Of a DNA stretch of 64,000 bases, positions 9,346-17,110 are shown piece after piece. Position numbers and translations under genes: made by a program. The first letter of the stretch is position 1. Each line of letters opens with the position of its first letter. The notes under the pieces are model-generated. The model ran no database searches. It was not told the DNA's origin and worked only from the letters and a program-made list of their open reading frames with translations. Origin of the DNA: Alphaproteobacteria bacterium (GTDB taxonomy: Bacteria > Pseudomonadota > Alphaproteobacteria > Micavibrionales > Micavibrionaceae); NCBI GenBank assembly GCA_020445145.1, contig JAGRHC010000001.1, forward strand, positions 1 to 64,000, written 5' to 3'.

Positions 9346-9773
9346 ATGATTTCAAAAACTTTTGATGAAATGGGCAACTCAGGTAAGGATATCCGTTTTC
9401 ATACTTATGACAGTGTTTCGCAGAAAATGGATGGGTATACTTGCCTTGGTGATATCCCAAGTTACGAAACGTTTTCGAACCTGACCATTGATGGCCCTGA
9501 AGGCTGGATCGATTTAGATACTATCGATATGATGAAGAAGATCGAGCCAGATTATTTGCCTCCAGTTCCCGATGCCTTTACGGCACATCTTTGTTGTTGT
9601 CCCTTGCTATGTCGCCCGGCGCGGGCGAGCTTGCCAGCAACAAGGCAAAAAGAATTCTTGAAGTCTGTGTTGAATCCGGTGTTTTATCTCAGGAACATGC
9701 GGCTTTCGTTACCGGACAATCCCGGATGTCCGAGCCGCGAGAATCGATTATCGATGACACCTTAAATCTCTAG
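9346..9773 (+). pseudogene. Hypothetical gene apparently split by a -1 frameshift
   Basis: A plus-strand frame from the ATG at 9346 gives about 80 ordinary residues ending PDYLPPVPDAFTA. It then runs into a cysteine- and arginine-rich tail that looks out of frame. A second frame, open from about 9579 and ending at 9773, gives a plausible continuation (MLLSLAMSPGAGELASNKAK and onward). The join lies near 9580-9600, around CTTTGTTGTTGT, and needs a one-base shift. The gene is opposite to its viral neighbours. Function is unknown. It could also be two small overlapping genes or a sequencing error. Confidence 0.45.
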
Positions 9774-9782
9774 CCTGATCTT

Positions 9783-10268
9783 CTAGCTTTCGTTTTTTAC
9801 GTTATAAAAAACATGCCGTCCGATTTCAGCACTCGCGGCTTCGCCCTTGGCCCAGTAGGGAAGCGTCCCGCGGGCGTGGTAGTGGGTTGCGCCGCCCGTG
9901 CTGTCTTTTAGAACGCCTGCGATCGCGCGGTTGGCCACGCGCATGGCGGTTGCGAAATACAGATCCGATGCATCGACGGCGAGCAGTTTTCTGAAATTGG
10001 GGTCTGCGCGGTTCCAGCAGCTAAATTGATATGGCTTCTGGCAAACCTGAATGATGTTGTTTCCCCACCAGTAGCCGCCCTTCTGGTTGGCGCGTTTGAC
10101 GCGGTTCAGGACCACACAGGCGACGGCCTCCATGCCGGGTACGCCCTCGCCGCGTGCCTCGCCCCAGATTGTGCGGGCAAAAACATCGGCGGTCATATCG
10201 TTATAGAATTTTTCTGCAGCCGGATTGGTTTGGCCGCCGGGGATGGCGGTCAAAGTTGGTTTTTTCAT
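9783..10268 (-). CDS. SleB-type cell wall hydrolase (probable endolysin)
   Basis: This 161-aa protein matches the Hydrolase_2 (SleB/CwlJ) family: ARTIWGEARGEGVPGMEAVACVVLNRV near residues 31-57 with the catalytic glutamate in WGEARGE, and later GGATHYHA. Such enzymes cleave peptidoglycan glycan strands. It has no signal peptide, so exit would depend on a holin, which fits its place between holin-like genes. The ATG follows TAGGAG. The family is also used by host genes for cell wall work; here the context supports lysis. Confidence 0.88.
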   Translation of the reverse strand: MKKPTLTAIPGGQTNPAAEKFYNDMTADVFARTIWGEARGEGVPGMEAVACVVLNRVKRANQKGGYWWGNNIIQVCQKPYQFSCWNRADPNFRKLLAVDASDLYFATAMRVANRAIAGVLKDSTGGATHYHARGTLPYWAKGEAASAEIGRHVFYNVKNES

Positions 10269-10284
10269 TTGTTACTCCTATGGG

Positions 10285-10605
10285 TTACTTGTTTGAATTG
10301 GTATTCCGTTCGGCCTTGAGCGCTGTGGCGTCCAGTTTGGACTCAATGCGCAGCAGGTGATCGACCAGTCTTGTCTCGAGGGCGCGCAGATCTCTTTGCG
10401 AGGCATAATTTTTGGCAACTTCCAGCTTGAAGGCGGCGAGCGCGTCCCTGAGCTGGTCGCAGCGGCGGTCGAGAATGGTATGAAGACGGGCTGTGTTTTT
10501 TTGGCTTTCATCCCTTGTCCGCCAAAGTAAAACCCACAGGCCGCCCAGCGCCGGTAAATCTACGGCGGTGACCCACCAGATCCAGTCTTGCGTGAATATG
10601 CTCAT
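10285..10605 (-). CDS. Phage-block membrane protein with coiled coil (possible spanin-like)
   Basis: The 106-aa product starts MSIFTQDWIWWVTAVDLPAL, with one transmembrane segment near residues 8-24 and then a long charged amphipathic helix (residues 28-95). An in-frame extension to 10761 crosses a terminator and another gene. The ATG at 10605 has GGAG upstream and is preferred. One N-terminal helix plus a periplasmic coiled coil, placed beside the endolysin, resembles inner-membrane spanins, but sequence support is weak. Confidence 0.6.
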   Translation of the reverse strand: MSIFTQDWIWWVTAVDLPALGGLWVLLWRTRDESQKNTARLHTILDRRCDQLRDALAAFKLEVAKNYASQRDLRALETRLVDHLLRIESKLDATALKAERNTNSNK

Positions 10606-10620
10606 CTTGATTTTCTCCAT

Positions 10621-10644
10621 AAAAAAACCCGCCTTCGAGGCGGG
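10621..10644 (-). terminator. Intrinsic terminator of the 10673-11128 gene
   Basis: On the minus strand the arms CCCGCCT and AGGCGGG pair around a 3-nt loop and are followed by T7. It lies just after the gene ending at 10673 and before the coiled-coil protein gene. Confidence 0.8.
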
Positions 10645-10672
10645 TGTTTCGATTAATTTTTTTATACTGTTT

Positions 10673-11128
10673 CTAGCGCGTCCCTCTGACCAACCTTGAG
10701 GCGGAAAAGCACCGCCCAAAAGCGGGCTCATCTTTTGCTCTTGTCTCCAGCACGCTGACAAAGGCAGGATCCCCTCTGGATAAACTATCCCGAAGCTGTT
10801 TATCGATACTCTCCAGCCACCTCATCATTTCATTGACTGGGTCACGCAAGTCTGCCAAGGACTCTTCTGCACGAACAACCTCTGAAAGCGCATAGATGGA
10901 TTCTAGAAGATTACGGCATCTTCCCATCTCCCGGATTTTCTTCATGCGATCGTACAAAGTATTGGTCTGCTCGGGACTTAGTGTTTCGATCAACGGCCTT
11001 ACTCTATTCCCGATTTCAATACCTTCTCGCATTTGATTGCGGTATTGGCTGCCAAATGCATGGCAGAACGAAAATGCTACGCAATCAAAACAGCCTCTCA
11101 GTTGCCCTGCAAGCTTCAGTAACCCCAT
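10673..11128 (-). CDS. Hypothetical protein in lysis region
   Basis: This 151-aa protein begins MGLLKLAGQLRGCFDCVAFS. It has cysteines at the N terminus (CFDCVAFSFCHAFG) and a mainly helical remainder (ETLSPEQTNTLYDRMKKI and onward). No domain is recognised and no clear signal peptide is seen. The ATG follows GGGTGA. It is closed by its own terminator. It lies between two small membrane proteins of the viral block and may be cargo rather than a structural gene. Confidence 0.55.
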   Translation of the reverse strand: MGLLKLAGQLRGCFDCVAFSFCHAFGSQYRNQMREGIEIGNRVRPLIETLSPEQTNTLYDRMKKIREMGRCRNLLESIYALSEVVRAEESLADLRDPVNEMMRWLESIDKQLRDSLSRGDPAFVSVLETRAKDEPAFGRCFSASRLVRGTR

Positions 11129-11232
11129 ATTTCACCCGTTTTTTATACTCGCTACAACGCCTCCATTTTTTACCATAAATGCATAGCCTGTCAAACTAAT
11201 TTCATTTTTTATTCGAGGCGTTTTGCTTATGA

Positions 11233-11508
11233 TCAGGGCATGTAAGCTTTATTGACGACCCCGGCGATCAGGACCAGAAGCGCCATAAGGACGCCACCGG
11301 CAAAAAGGCCCTGCATAAACCCGCCGACGACGGATTTCCCTTTTTTGTGATAGGTCAGCGCGCCCATGATCGCAAAGACAAACGTGACCGACCCGACGAC
11401 CACGGCAAGCAACTCCATTGATCCGCCCATCACATGCGCGGCGTTATCCAATGCCTGCTGCCAGTCCGGGACTTCGGGTGTCTTTGGTGGTTCTGTGGGT
11501 TTGGCCAT
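11233..11508 (-). CDS. Two-TM holin-like protein
   Basis: This 91-aa protein has a proline-rich N terminus (MAKPTEPPKTPEVPDW) and two membrane helices near residues 35-54 and 65-86, separated by a short basic turn (HKKGKS). Two-helix proteins of this size next to an endolysin are typical class II holin candidates. The ATG at 11508 has AGGAG at good spacing, so the 11-codon extension to 11541 is rejected. It follows the large terminase gene with about 40 bp between. Confidence 0.65.
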   Translation of the reverse strand: MAKPTEPPKTPEVPDWQQALDNAAHVMGGSMELLAVVVGSVTFVFAIMGALTYHKKGKSVVGGFMQGLFAGGVLMALLVLIAGVVNKAYMP

Positions 11509-11547
11509 TCCTGCTCTCCTTTTCAGCCAAAAAGGATACACTGTTTT

Positions 11548-13032
11548 TCAGTGCTCATCCAGCACCCCTTTGGCGGTATGCGGCGCGGCGCCGGTCATCC
11601 AGCTTTGCTTGCCCATACCGTGGATTCGCGTGAGGCGGTCGGGGTGCCCGGACAGCGCTCCTGCCACCGCGTCCAGCGCATCATCGTGGACTTTGGTTGA
11701 GCCGGGGCGCCATTCACGCATCTCTCGCAAGAACGGCGTGCGGCAGATGTCTTTGTGCACGTACAGGCGGCCTGCAGCCATCAGGGTCTCGAAGCCCTCG
11801 ATAATCCGGACGGCCTTGTTCTTGGTGCTTGGCTCTTCACGCACCGAGGCGCTTGATTTCGCCTTCGTCAGTGCATTGCGGAGCATGCCCGGCAGGAATA
11901 TCCCGATGCCATTATTTTCAACGCTGATGGAGGGCAAATACATTTCTTTCGCGATCCCGGCGACGATTTCACATTGCTGCTCGGCTTCCGGTTTGTCGCT
12001 GGCGGGATCAATCCTGATATATTCGAGATGATGGAGATAGTAGTTCCCGGCTTCGTCTCCGAACACGATGGCAAGGACACTATCATCGCCCTTTGCACTG
12101 CCAAAGGCCGGGTCCCAGCGGCATGACGCCCCGGCCATGCGGTTGGGGCCGATATAGAGCGCATCCAGTTCGCGGGCATATTCCAGCTCGGCGTCATAGA
12201 AGCGCAAGAGATCAGGGTTTAACCTGCTTTCCATGATGTTCACGGGTTTGAGCATCATCTGGCTTTCGAATTTGCCGGGACCGGTTTCCGCGCGCAGGCG
12301 TTCGATGTCTTCCAGCGTGTAGCGCTCAGGCCATGCGCTTTGGTTTTTCTCATTGAGGATCGGGATTTGCAGGCGGGAGAAGCCGCTTAGAAATTCCCGC
12401 TCCTCACCGATTTCCGTGCGCGGCGTGTCGGCGTAGATCGAGTAGTAATCGTGCGGCGTGCCGATATAAAGCTGCGCGCCGCCTGCGACAAGGACATAGG
12501 CCATCTCGCCGAGGACCGTGCGCAGGTTTTCGCGCTTTTCGGCAGAGTCGCAGGTGGCCGGGACTTCGACGTCATCGCAAATGACGATATCGGCGCGGGA
12601 GCCTGTGATGTTGCCCCCTACGCCTCTTGCCAGCATCGAGGGGTCGCGCGATTCCAGCGCCCTGGATACGGTAAAGCGGTCGGAGGCCCACTGATCCGCC
12701 TTTTCCGGCTTGAGATGTGCGGTCAGCGGGTGGCGCTCGATGATGCGTTTGACGTTTCTCACCATCTTGCCCGCCAGCGCGTTGTCTGCGGCCAGCACAA
12801 GGATACGCAGGTCGGGATCGCGGTAGAGCAGCCAGCTTGCGTACAGGCCGACGATTGTACTTTTGCCTGCGCTACGGAAGGCCATCAGGAGGCTTCTGGT
12901 CTCCCCGCTTTCACGTCCTGCCTCCAGCCATCCGGCGATTTTTATATGGAGCATGGGCGTCGTCCGTCCCTGCATGCGATTCCACAGGACAAGAAATGTC
13001 CTGAACCCCACTACGGGGATTTGGTTGGTCAT
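11548..13032 (-). CDS. Phage terminase large subunit
   Basis: This 494-aa protein is the packaging motor ATPase and nuclease. The Walker A-like loop FRSAGKST is at residues 52-59 and the Walker B IVICDD near 149-154. The C-terminal nuclease domain shows an acidic pattern with RWDPAFGSAKGDDS near 308-321 and a late HDDALDAVAGAL. The overall pattern fits T7-like terminases. The gene is full length with AAGGATCG before the ATG. Its place after the tail genes and before the lysis group matches gene 19 in T7 order. All catalytic regions look intact. Confidence 0.92.
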   Translation of the reverse strand: MTNQIPVVGFRTFLVLWNRMQGRTTPMLHIKIAGWLEAGRESGETRSLLMAFRSAGKSTIVGLYASWLLYRDPDLRILVLAADNALAGKMVRNVKRIIERHPLTAHLKPEKADQWASDRFTVSRALESRDPSMLARGVGGNITGSRADIVICDDVEVPATCDSAEKRENLRTVLGEMAYVLVAGGAQLYIGTPHDYYSIYADTPRTEIGEEREFLSGFSRLQIPILNEKNQSAWPERYTLEDIERLRAETGPGKFESQMMLKPVNIMESRLNPDLLRFYDAELEYARELDALYIGPNRMAGASCRWDPAFGSAKGDDSVLAIVFGDEAGNYYLHHLEYIRIDPASDKPEAEQQCEIVAGIAKEMYLPSISVENNGIGIFLPGMLRNALTKAKSSASVREEPSTKNKAVRIIEGFETLMAAGRLYVHKDICRTPFLREMREWRPGSTKVHDDALDAVAGALSGHPDRLTRIHGMGKQSWMTGAAPHTAKGVLDEH

Positions 13033-13116
13033 GTCGGCGATCCTTTAATGATGTTTTGTAATTGACGGTCACTGCCTGAAAGGCTTATCGCGCGTCAGAG
13101 ACGGGGCATCGATGCC

Positions 13117-13626
13117 CTATTCCCTCTCGAGGTGACTGCTGTACATCTCTATGACAGCATAAGTTCCATCGCAATTCAATTTTGGCACCTTGCAAATACG
13201 GCTTAGTCTAACATTCATATCTCTAAACACATTCGTAATCCCATCAACGCGCTTGTTTGCAAGCTTTGTGTTATAATCCTTTGGGCCTGCCTCGTCCGTG
13301 CAGCCGATAATATGGAATGAAACCTGAGGATCACCCGCATATCTTCTATAACTGTCCCTGATACTGTTCAAGCTTGAGCGAGGTGTTTCTTTGCCGGGGT
13401 CATAGAAGAAAATTTTTTTACGGTCTATATCCCTAATGCGGTTGTCCAGATTTAAGTCGTCTGGTAATAGCGGTGCGGATTTTTCTTCAGCATACAACGG
13501 TCCGTTTTCGGGGGCGCACCCCAGCCTTTCCCTTTGCTGATGATGAAACGCCGTATTAAAGAGGTCGTCCATATAATCCGGGACCAGCGCCGGGACGCCC
13601 TGTTTTGCCCCCGAAGCTCCGAGCAA
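13117..13626 (-). CDS. OmpA-like domain protein, probably frameshifted at its signal peptide
   Basis: The 169-aa frame carries an OmpA/Pal-like peptidoglycan-binding domain in its second half: VSFHIIGCTDEAGPKDYN followed by TKLANKRVDGI is the family's GxTD...N..L...R pattern. In this frame the only start is a weak TTG at 13626. An ATG at 13667 opens another frame reading MDFRTVAKPLSFF into a run of eight T. One extra T would join the two frames and create a complete signal peptide (FFLLLGASGA). The gene is therefore either broken, slippage-dependent, or affected by a homopolymer error. It sits between the terminase genes, where no structural role is expected. Confidence 0.6.
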   Translation of the reverse strand: MLGASGAKQGVPALVPDYMDDLFNTAFHHQQRERLGCAPENGPLYAEEKSAPLLPDDLNLDNRIRDIDRKKIFFYDPGKETPRSSLNSIRDSYRRYAGDPQVSFHIIGCTDEAGPKDYNTKLANKRVDGITNVFRDMNVRLSRICKVPKLNCDGTYAVIEMYSSHLERE

Positions 13627-13701
13627 TAAAAAAAACTGAGCGGTTTTGCTACTGTTCTAAAGTCCATGATCGGATTAATTACCTTAATTCGGCCTGACTT
13701 G

Positions 13702-14013
13702 TCAAATTTGTGATTCTGCTTCCATTCGTTTGACTTCGCTTTCGGCGTATTCGATCAGGCCGCGCATCTGCTCGTTGCTGGCGGCTCCTTTGAGGACCGA
13801 GACCGGCATATCGACCAGTTTTGCCAGCTTGATCAGCAGTTCAATGTGGGCAATCGCGACCTTGCAGGCGTCGTGGTGCTTTTTGAACTTAACCGGGTCA
13901 TTGTCCTGTTTGGCCTGCTTTGTGAATTTCATGTAAGAGTTCAGAGCTGTGCTCAGGGCGCGGGGGAGAAATTCGGCGATGCGTTTGCGCATCCCTTCTT
14001 CGGATAGGGGCAT
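13702..14013 (-). CDS. Small-terminase-like protein, copy B
   Basis: This 103-aa basic helical protein begins MPLSEEGMRKRIAEFLPRAL. It is clearly paralogous to the 99-aa protein at 15959-16258: both share MRKRIAEFLP, DPVKFK, HDACKVA.AHIELL.KL and a C-terminal acidic helix. Its position, just upstream of the large terminase and with only the OmpA-like gene between, is that of the T7 small terminase (gene 18, 89 aa). I saw no specific terminase motif, so the call rests on size and position. The ribosome site AGGAAA is clear. Confidence 0.5.
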   Translation of the reverse strand: MPLSEEGMRKRIAEFLPRALSTALNSYMKFTKQAKQDNDPVKFKKHHDACKVAIAHIELLIKLAKLVDMPVSVLKGAASNEQMRGLIEYAESEVKRMEAESQI

Positions 14014-14035
14014 GGTTTTCCTTTCTGTGGCTAAA

Positions 14036-14062
14036 GAAAAAGCCGCCTTTGGACCGGGCGGC
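14036..14062 (-). terminator. Intrinsic terminator after the RTX gene
   Basis: On the minus strand GCCGCC and GGCGGC pair around 9 nt and are followed by TTTTTCTTTA. It lies between the palindromic repeat at 14093 and the ribosome site of the gene at 14013. Confidence 0.7.
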
Positions 14063-14092
14063 GAATTGTTTCAATCAATCTGTAATTTACAT

Positions 14093-14174
14093 TGTCATTC
14101 CGAACGTGCAGAGCGCGGAGGAATCTTCAAGACATCCGTATGCTTAAGATCCCTCACATGCGTTCGGGATGACA
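14093..14174 (+). repeat. Dispersed palindromic repeat, copy 1
   Basis: This 82-bp element has near-perfect inverted ends: TGTCATTCCGAACG at the left and CGTTCGGGATGACA at the right. The internal pieces GCGCGGAGGAA and AGATCCCTCACAT also occur in the copy at 19162-19245. It lies in the gap after the RTX gene. No transposase is present, so it looks like a small non-autonomous or REP-like element. Confidence 0.8.
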
Positions 14175-14185
14175 TTTCCTGTCTT

Positions 14186-15574
14186 TTAAACGTCGTGATC
14201 GAATAGTTTCTGATCGGCGACCAGTCCGCCGGATGCGAGCAAAGAGTCGACCGTGACGCCGGTGAAGTTGGTCAGGACGGATACGACCGGTATCCAGCCA
14301 TCGCCTGTTCCCTCCTCGCTGATTTTGATGTCGGTGCGGAATTCGTCGCGGAAGTAGAATTTCACGAACTCATTGATATCGCTGGTTGCTGCGTCATAGC
14401 CGCTCAGGAGGTCGCTGATGTTGATCGTGTCGTCGCTAAAGCTGAAGTCCTCGATCCGGTGTGCCTTGCCTTCGGGGATGCCGTCAAAGGCGAAGGTGTC
14501 ATGGTCCGCGCCGCCGATCATCACGCTCTGGCCATAAGACCGTGCGACCAGCAGGTCATCGCCGTTTTCGCCGTTCAGCACATCCCGCCCGTCGCCGCCA
14601 TAAAGCTGGTCATCGCCATCGCCGCCTTTGAGCTTATCGTTTGAGGGCAGCGCGCTGCCGCCGGGATCGTCCGCGAAGAGCATGTCATTTCCGCCGCGGC
14701 CCTTCAGTTCGTCGCTGCCGCCCTGACCATAGAGGATGTCGTTGCCTTCGCCGCCATCCATGTAGTCGTTCTGGCCGCCGCCATACAGGACGTCATTACC
14801 GTCTGCGCCGAAGACCACATCAAAGCCATCGCCTGCGAAAATCATATCGTTGCCGGTGCCGCCATGCACATAGTCTGCCCCGCCGCCTGAACGAATAATG
14901 TCGTCGCCTTCGTTCCCATAGATGTAGTCGAGGCCATCGCCGGAAATGATATAGTCATCGCCACCATTTCCCCACATTATGTTGTCACCGAAAAGATCGA
15001 ACAAAATATCGTGGCCCCCGCCGCCAACGAGTAAATCATCCCCTAGCCCGCCGGATAAGATGTCGTCGCCTGGATCGCCATCTACCCTGTCGGTTCCGTC
15101 TCCGCCGAAAACATAGTCATTGCCACTGCCGCCAAAGACGTCATCGTTACCGTCATTTCCAAAGAGCATATCGTTGCCTTCGCTGGCGCTGACATTGTCA
15201 TTGCCTTCCCCGCCATAGACTTCGTTCTGGCCGTCGACGGCGTAGATAATGTCGTTCCCGAGATAGCCGTCGATATAGTCATTGCGGCCATCGGTGGTCC
15301 AGACATTGTCTGCGGACGAGAGTATATAAACGGCTTCGTGCGCGTAGTCCTGACCGGTGGCGAAAGCGTAATCCATGATGCTGTCGTTTTGGGTGTTGTA
15401 TTGTAGCGTGCGCTGTATTTTGCTCAGGTCGCCGGTGTCTTCCGTATCGAATTCACGGGTGGTGATGATTCCATCTGCCGTCCAGAAAAGCTGGGTGTAG
15501 GTGCCGTCCTCATTCTGGCGTACGAAATAGTCGCCAAGACCAGAGTTAAAGCCGAATTGTGAATAAGTTGGCAT
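14186..15574 (-). CDS. RTX-repeat calcium-binding protein with T1SS-like C terminus
   Basis: This 462-aa protein has a short N-terminal domain (1-95) and then at least 15 glycine/aspartate nonapeptides of the hemolysin type (GGxGxDxxx; residues about 100-335), for example GGEGNDNVS, GGSGNDYVF and GGTGNDMIF. Calcium is expected to fold these into a beta roll. The C-terminal segment (IEDFSFSDDTINISDLLSGY near residue 385) resembles the export signal region of type I-secreted RTX proteins. It has no Sec signal. It sits inside the viral tail region, where it replaces nothing in the T7 order, so it is likely cargo. The type I exporter at 45-50 kb could secrete it. Confidence 0.85.
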   Translation of the reverse strand: MPTYSQFGFNSGLGDYFVRQNEDGTYTQLFWTADGIITTREFDTEDTGDLSKIQRTLQYNTQNDSIMDYAFATGQDYAHEAVYILSSADNVWTTDGRNDYIDGYLGNDIIYAVDGQNEVYGGEGNDNVSASEGNDMLFGNDGNDDVFGGSGNDYVFGGDGTDRVDGDPGDDILSGGLGDDLLVGGGGHDILFDLFGDNIMWGNGGDDYIISGDGLDYIYGNEGDDIIRSGGGADYVHGGTGNDMIFAGDGFDVVFGADGNDVLYGGGQNDYMDGGEGNDILYGQGGSDELKGRGGNDMLFADDPGGSALPSNDKLKGGDGDDQLYGGDGRDVLNGENGDDLLVARSYGQSVMIGGADHDTFAFDGIPEGKAHRIEDFSFSDDTINISDLLSGYDAATSDINEFVKFYFRDEFRTDIKISEEGTGDGWIPVVSVLTNFTGVTVDSLLASGGLVADQKLFDHDV

Positions 15575-15740
15575 AGGACCCTCCAGATTTTTGATGCTTC
15601 TTTGGATTACCTGAAAAAGATAATCATTGTTTGTTTATCAACTACAAGATTCCCTTTACAGCGATATGTCAACCCGGTTGTCCGGTTCCATTTATGCGTA
15701 TTCATTCGGCTTGTCAGGCCTGCATTCAGCTTTTTCCATT

Positions 15741-15959
15741 TTACAAATACTTACCCACAATCCACCATTGCCCGCCGTCGGAGACCACGGTGATGGCGCT
15801 GTATTGGGAGGATAGCGCCTGGCTGGAGAGGTCGGGGCCGGAGCCGCCTTGTTCGGTGACGGTGACGGCGTTGGCGGAGACGTCGGTTTTCTTGATGGTG
15901 ATGGTGCGCCCGACGGCTTCCGCGGCGTTGGCGAGGAAGAGTTTGAAATCAATATCCAT
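15741..15959 (-). CDS. Free-standing copy of the tailspike C-terminal module
   Basis: This 72-aa frame, beginning MDIDFKLFLANAAEAVGRTI, is almost the same as the last ~70 residues of the tailspike ending at 17111; both end SQYSAITVVSDGGQWWIVGKYL or very close to it. The DNA shares a 66-bp block of complete identity (15868-15933 with 17238-17303), while flanking bases have diverged. Its ATG overlaps the stop of the preceding gene (TGATG), so translation is probably coupled. It may be a chaperone-like or trimerisation module on its own, a spare cassette for tail switching, or a remnant of a second tail fibre gene. Confidence 0.65.
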   Translation of the reverse strand: MDIDFKLFLANAAEAVGRTITIKKTDVSANAVTVTEQGGSGPDLSSQALSSQYSAITVVSDGGQWWIVGKYL

Positions 15960-16258
15960 CAGCCATCAAACCCTTTCGTATCCCCGTGCGCCGCCTCAAT
16001 CAGGCTCCGCAGCTCTTCCTGCCGGATCTCGCTGCTCAAATGCGGCTCCGGCAAATCGGCCAGCTTCACCAGCTTCATCAGCAACTCGATATGCGCCAGC
16101 GCCACCTTGCACGCATCGTGATAGGCCTTGAATTTTACGGGATCGCCTTCATGGCTTTGTTTGTCCGAAAACGTCTTGTACGACGCCACCGCCGTCTCCA
16201 GCGCTTTAGGCAAAAATTCGGCAATGCGCTTCCGCATCCCCGCTTCAATTTTGGGCAT
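15959..16258 (-). CDS. Small-terminase-like protein, copy A
   Basis: This 99-aa protein, starting MPKIEAGMRKRIAEFLPKAL, is paralogous to the 103-aa protein at 13702-14013; roughly half the residues are conserved over the aligned core. The ATG at 16258 follows AAGGAG; the extension to 16309 runs through a terminator and is rejected. It is translationally coupled to the tail-module fragment downstream. A DNA-binding or packaging-initiation role is inferred only from its relative near the large terminase. Confidence 0.5.
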   Translation of the reverse strand: MPKIEAGMRKRIAEFLPKALETAVASYKTFSDKQSHEGDPVKFKAYHDACKVALAHIELLMKLVKLADLPEPHLSSEIRQEELRSLIEAAHGDTKGFDG

Positions 16259-16281
16259 GTTTTCTCCTTGGCAAAAAAATG

Positions 16282-16306
16282 AAAAAGCCGCTAAAAAAGC
16301 GGCTTT
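16282..16306 (-). terminator. Intrinsic terminator of the 16334-17047 gene
   Basis: The arms AAAGCCGCT and AGCGGCTTT pair around 5 nt. On the minus strand they are followed by a T5 tract and, after a short gap, by T7. Confidence 0.75.
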
Positions 16307-16333
16307 CAAAAAGATAAAAACAACAGAAATTTG

Positions 16334-17047
16334 TTACAACTTATTATGGTCCAAAGTAGCATTCGTAGACACGCCCAATACTGCCGCTGCCTCATAAAAG
16401 TTCTTGGAAACATTTTGCAACCCTCTTATCAACGCGATCCTACTCTCCAGAGCTTGCTCCAATTGCGCCGGGCGCAAACCTACACGCTCCGCCATATGAT
16501 TTAACAGCTTAGCATACGTCGTAACAGAAACCGTCCCATCATTTCCCATCCTATCACAACACATCTTCTCATTTTTAAAATGATTTATAAGCGGCACTCC
16601 CGTTTCATCATACGCTTCCTGCTTCATAGAAACAACTGCCAAGCCGTCATCTAATATGATTTCATATTGAGAAGACGCTTCCGCAGCACTTCCATCCCCG
16701 GCCAAAAGCCTTACATCCAACCTGCGATCATCACAAGACTCAAAAACAACCAGCCTGCCCGCGGGATTCTTGTTGATAATGCTAAGTGCACTGGCCATAT
16801 TTCTTAAAACATCCGTCGCCTGCATCTCCTGCGCACTCGGGGGATCAGTCATCCAATCCGGCGCAATATAACGACCATATATCTCTTTTGCTTGATCAAT
16901 ATAGGGAGCAATAGAATCTAACGAAACGCCTGAAATAAGTTCTCCATCAGCGCCATATCGCCCTAATTCGCCCTGGAGCCCCAGTTTCTCATTTGACTGC
17001 GCTGTTAACTGACCTTTGTCGTTTTTCAGCACCGTATGCTGCTCCAC
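16334..17047 (-). CDS. Hypothetical protein between tailspike and small-terminase-like gene
   Basis: This 237-aa protein starts at a GTG (17047), with AAGGTC some distance upstream. It has no signal peptide or membrane helix. The middle part (residues 95-145) looks like a beta-rich globular domain and the C-terminal third is helical. I recognise no family. It is closed by its own terminator and is less GC-rich than the tail genes, which suggests cargo. Confidence 0.55.
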   Translation of the reverse strand: MEQHTVLKNDKGQLTAQSNEKLGLQGELGRYGADGELISGVSLDSIAPYIDQAKEIYGRYIAPDWMTDPPSAQEMQATDVLRNMASALSIINKNPAGRLVVFESCDDRRLDVRLLAGDGSAAEASSQYEIILDDGLAVVSMKQEAYDETGVPLINHFKNEKMCCDRMGNDGTVSVTTYAKLLNHMAERVGLRPAQLEQALESRIALIRGLQNVSKNFYEAAAVLGVSTNATLDHNKL

Positions 17048-17110
17048 TATTTTATTTTGACCTTAATAGGATAAACATGTTCAAAGGCAAAAGCAATGTT
17101 TATATGAAAA

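Noticed and set aside
13452-13667. A separate 71-aa minus-strand gene overlapping the OmpA-like gene
   Set aside because: Only its first 13 residues look real; the rest is the wrong frame of the OmpA-like gene.
14459-14898. Plus-strand frames inside the RTX gene
   Set aside because: They arise from the repeated GGxGxD codons on the other strand.
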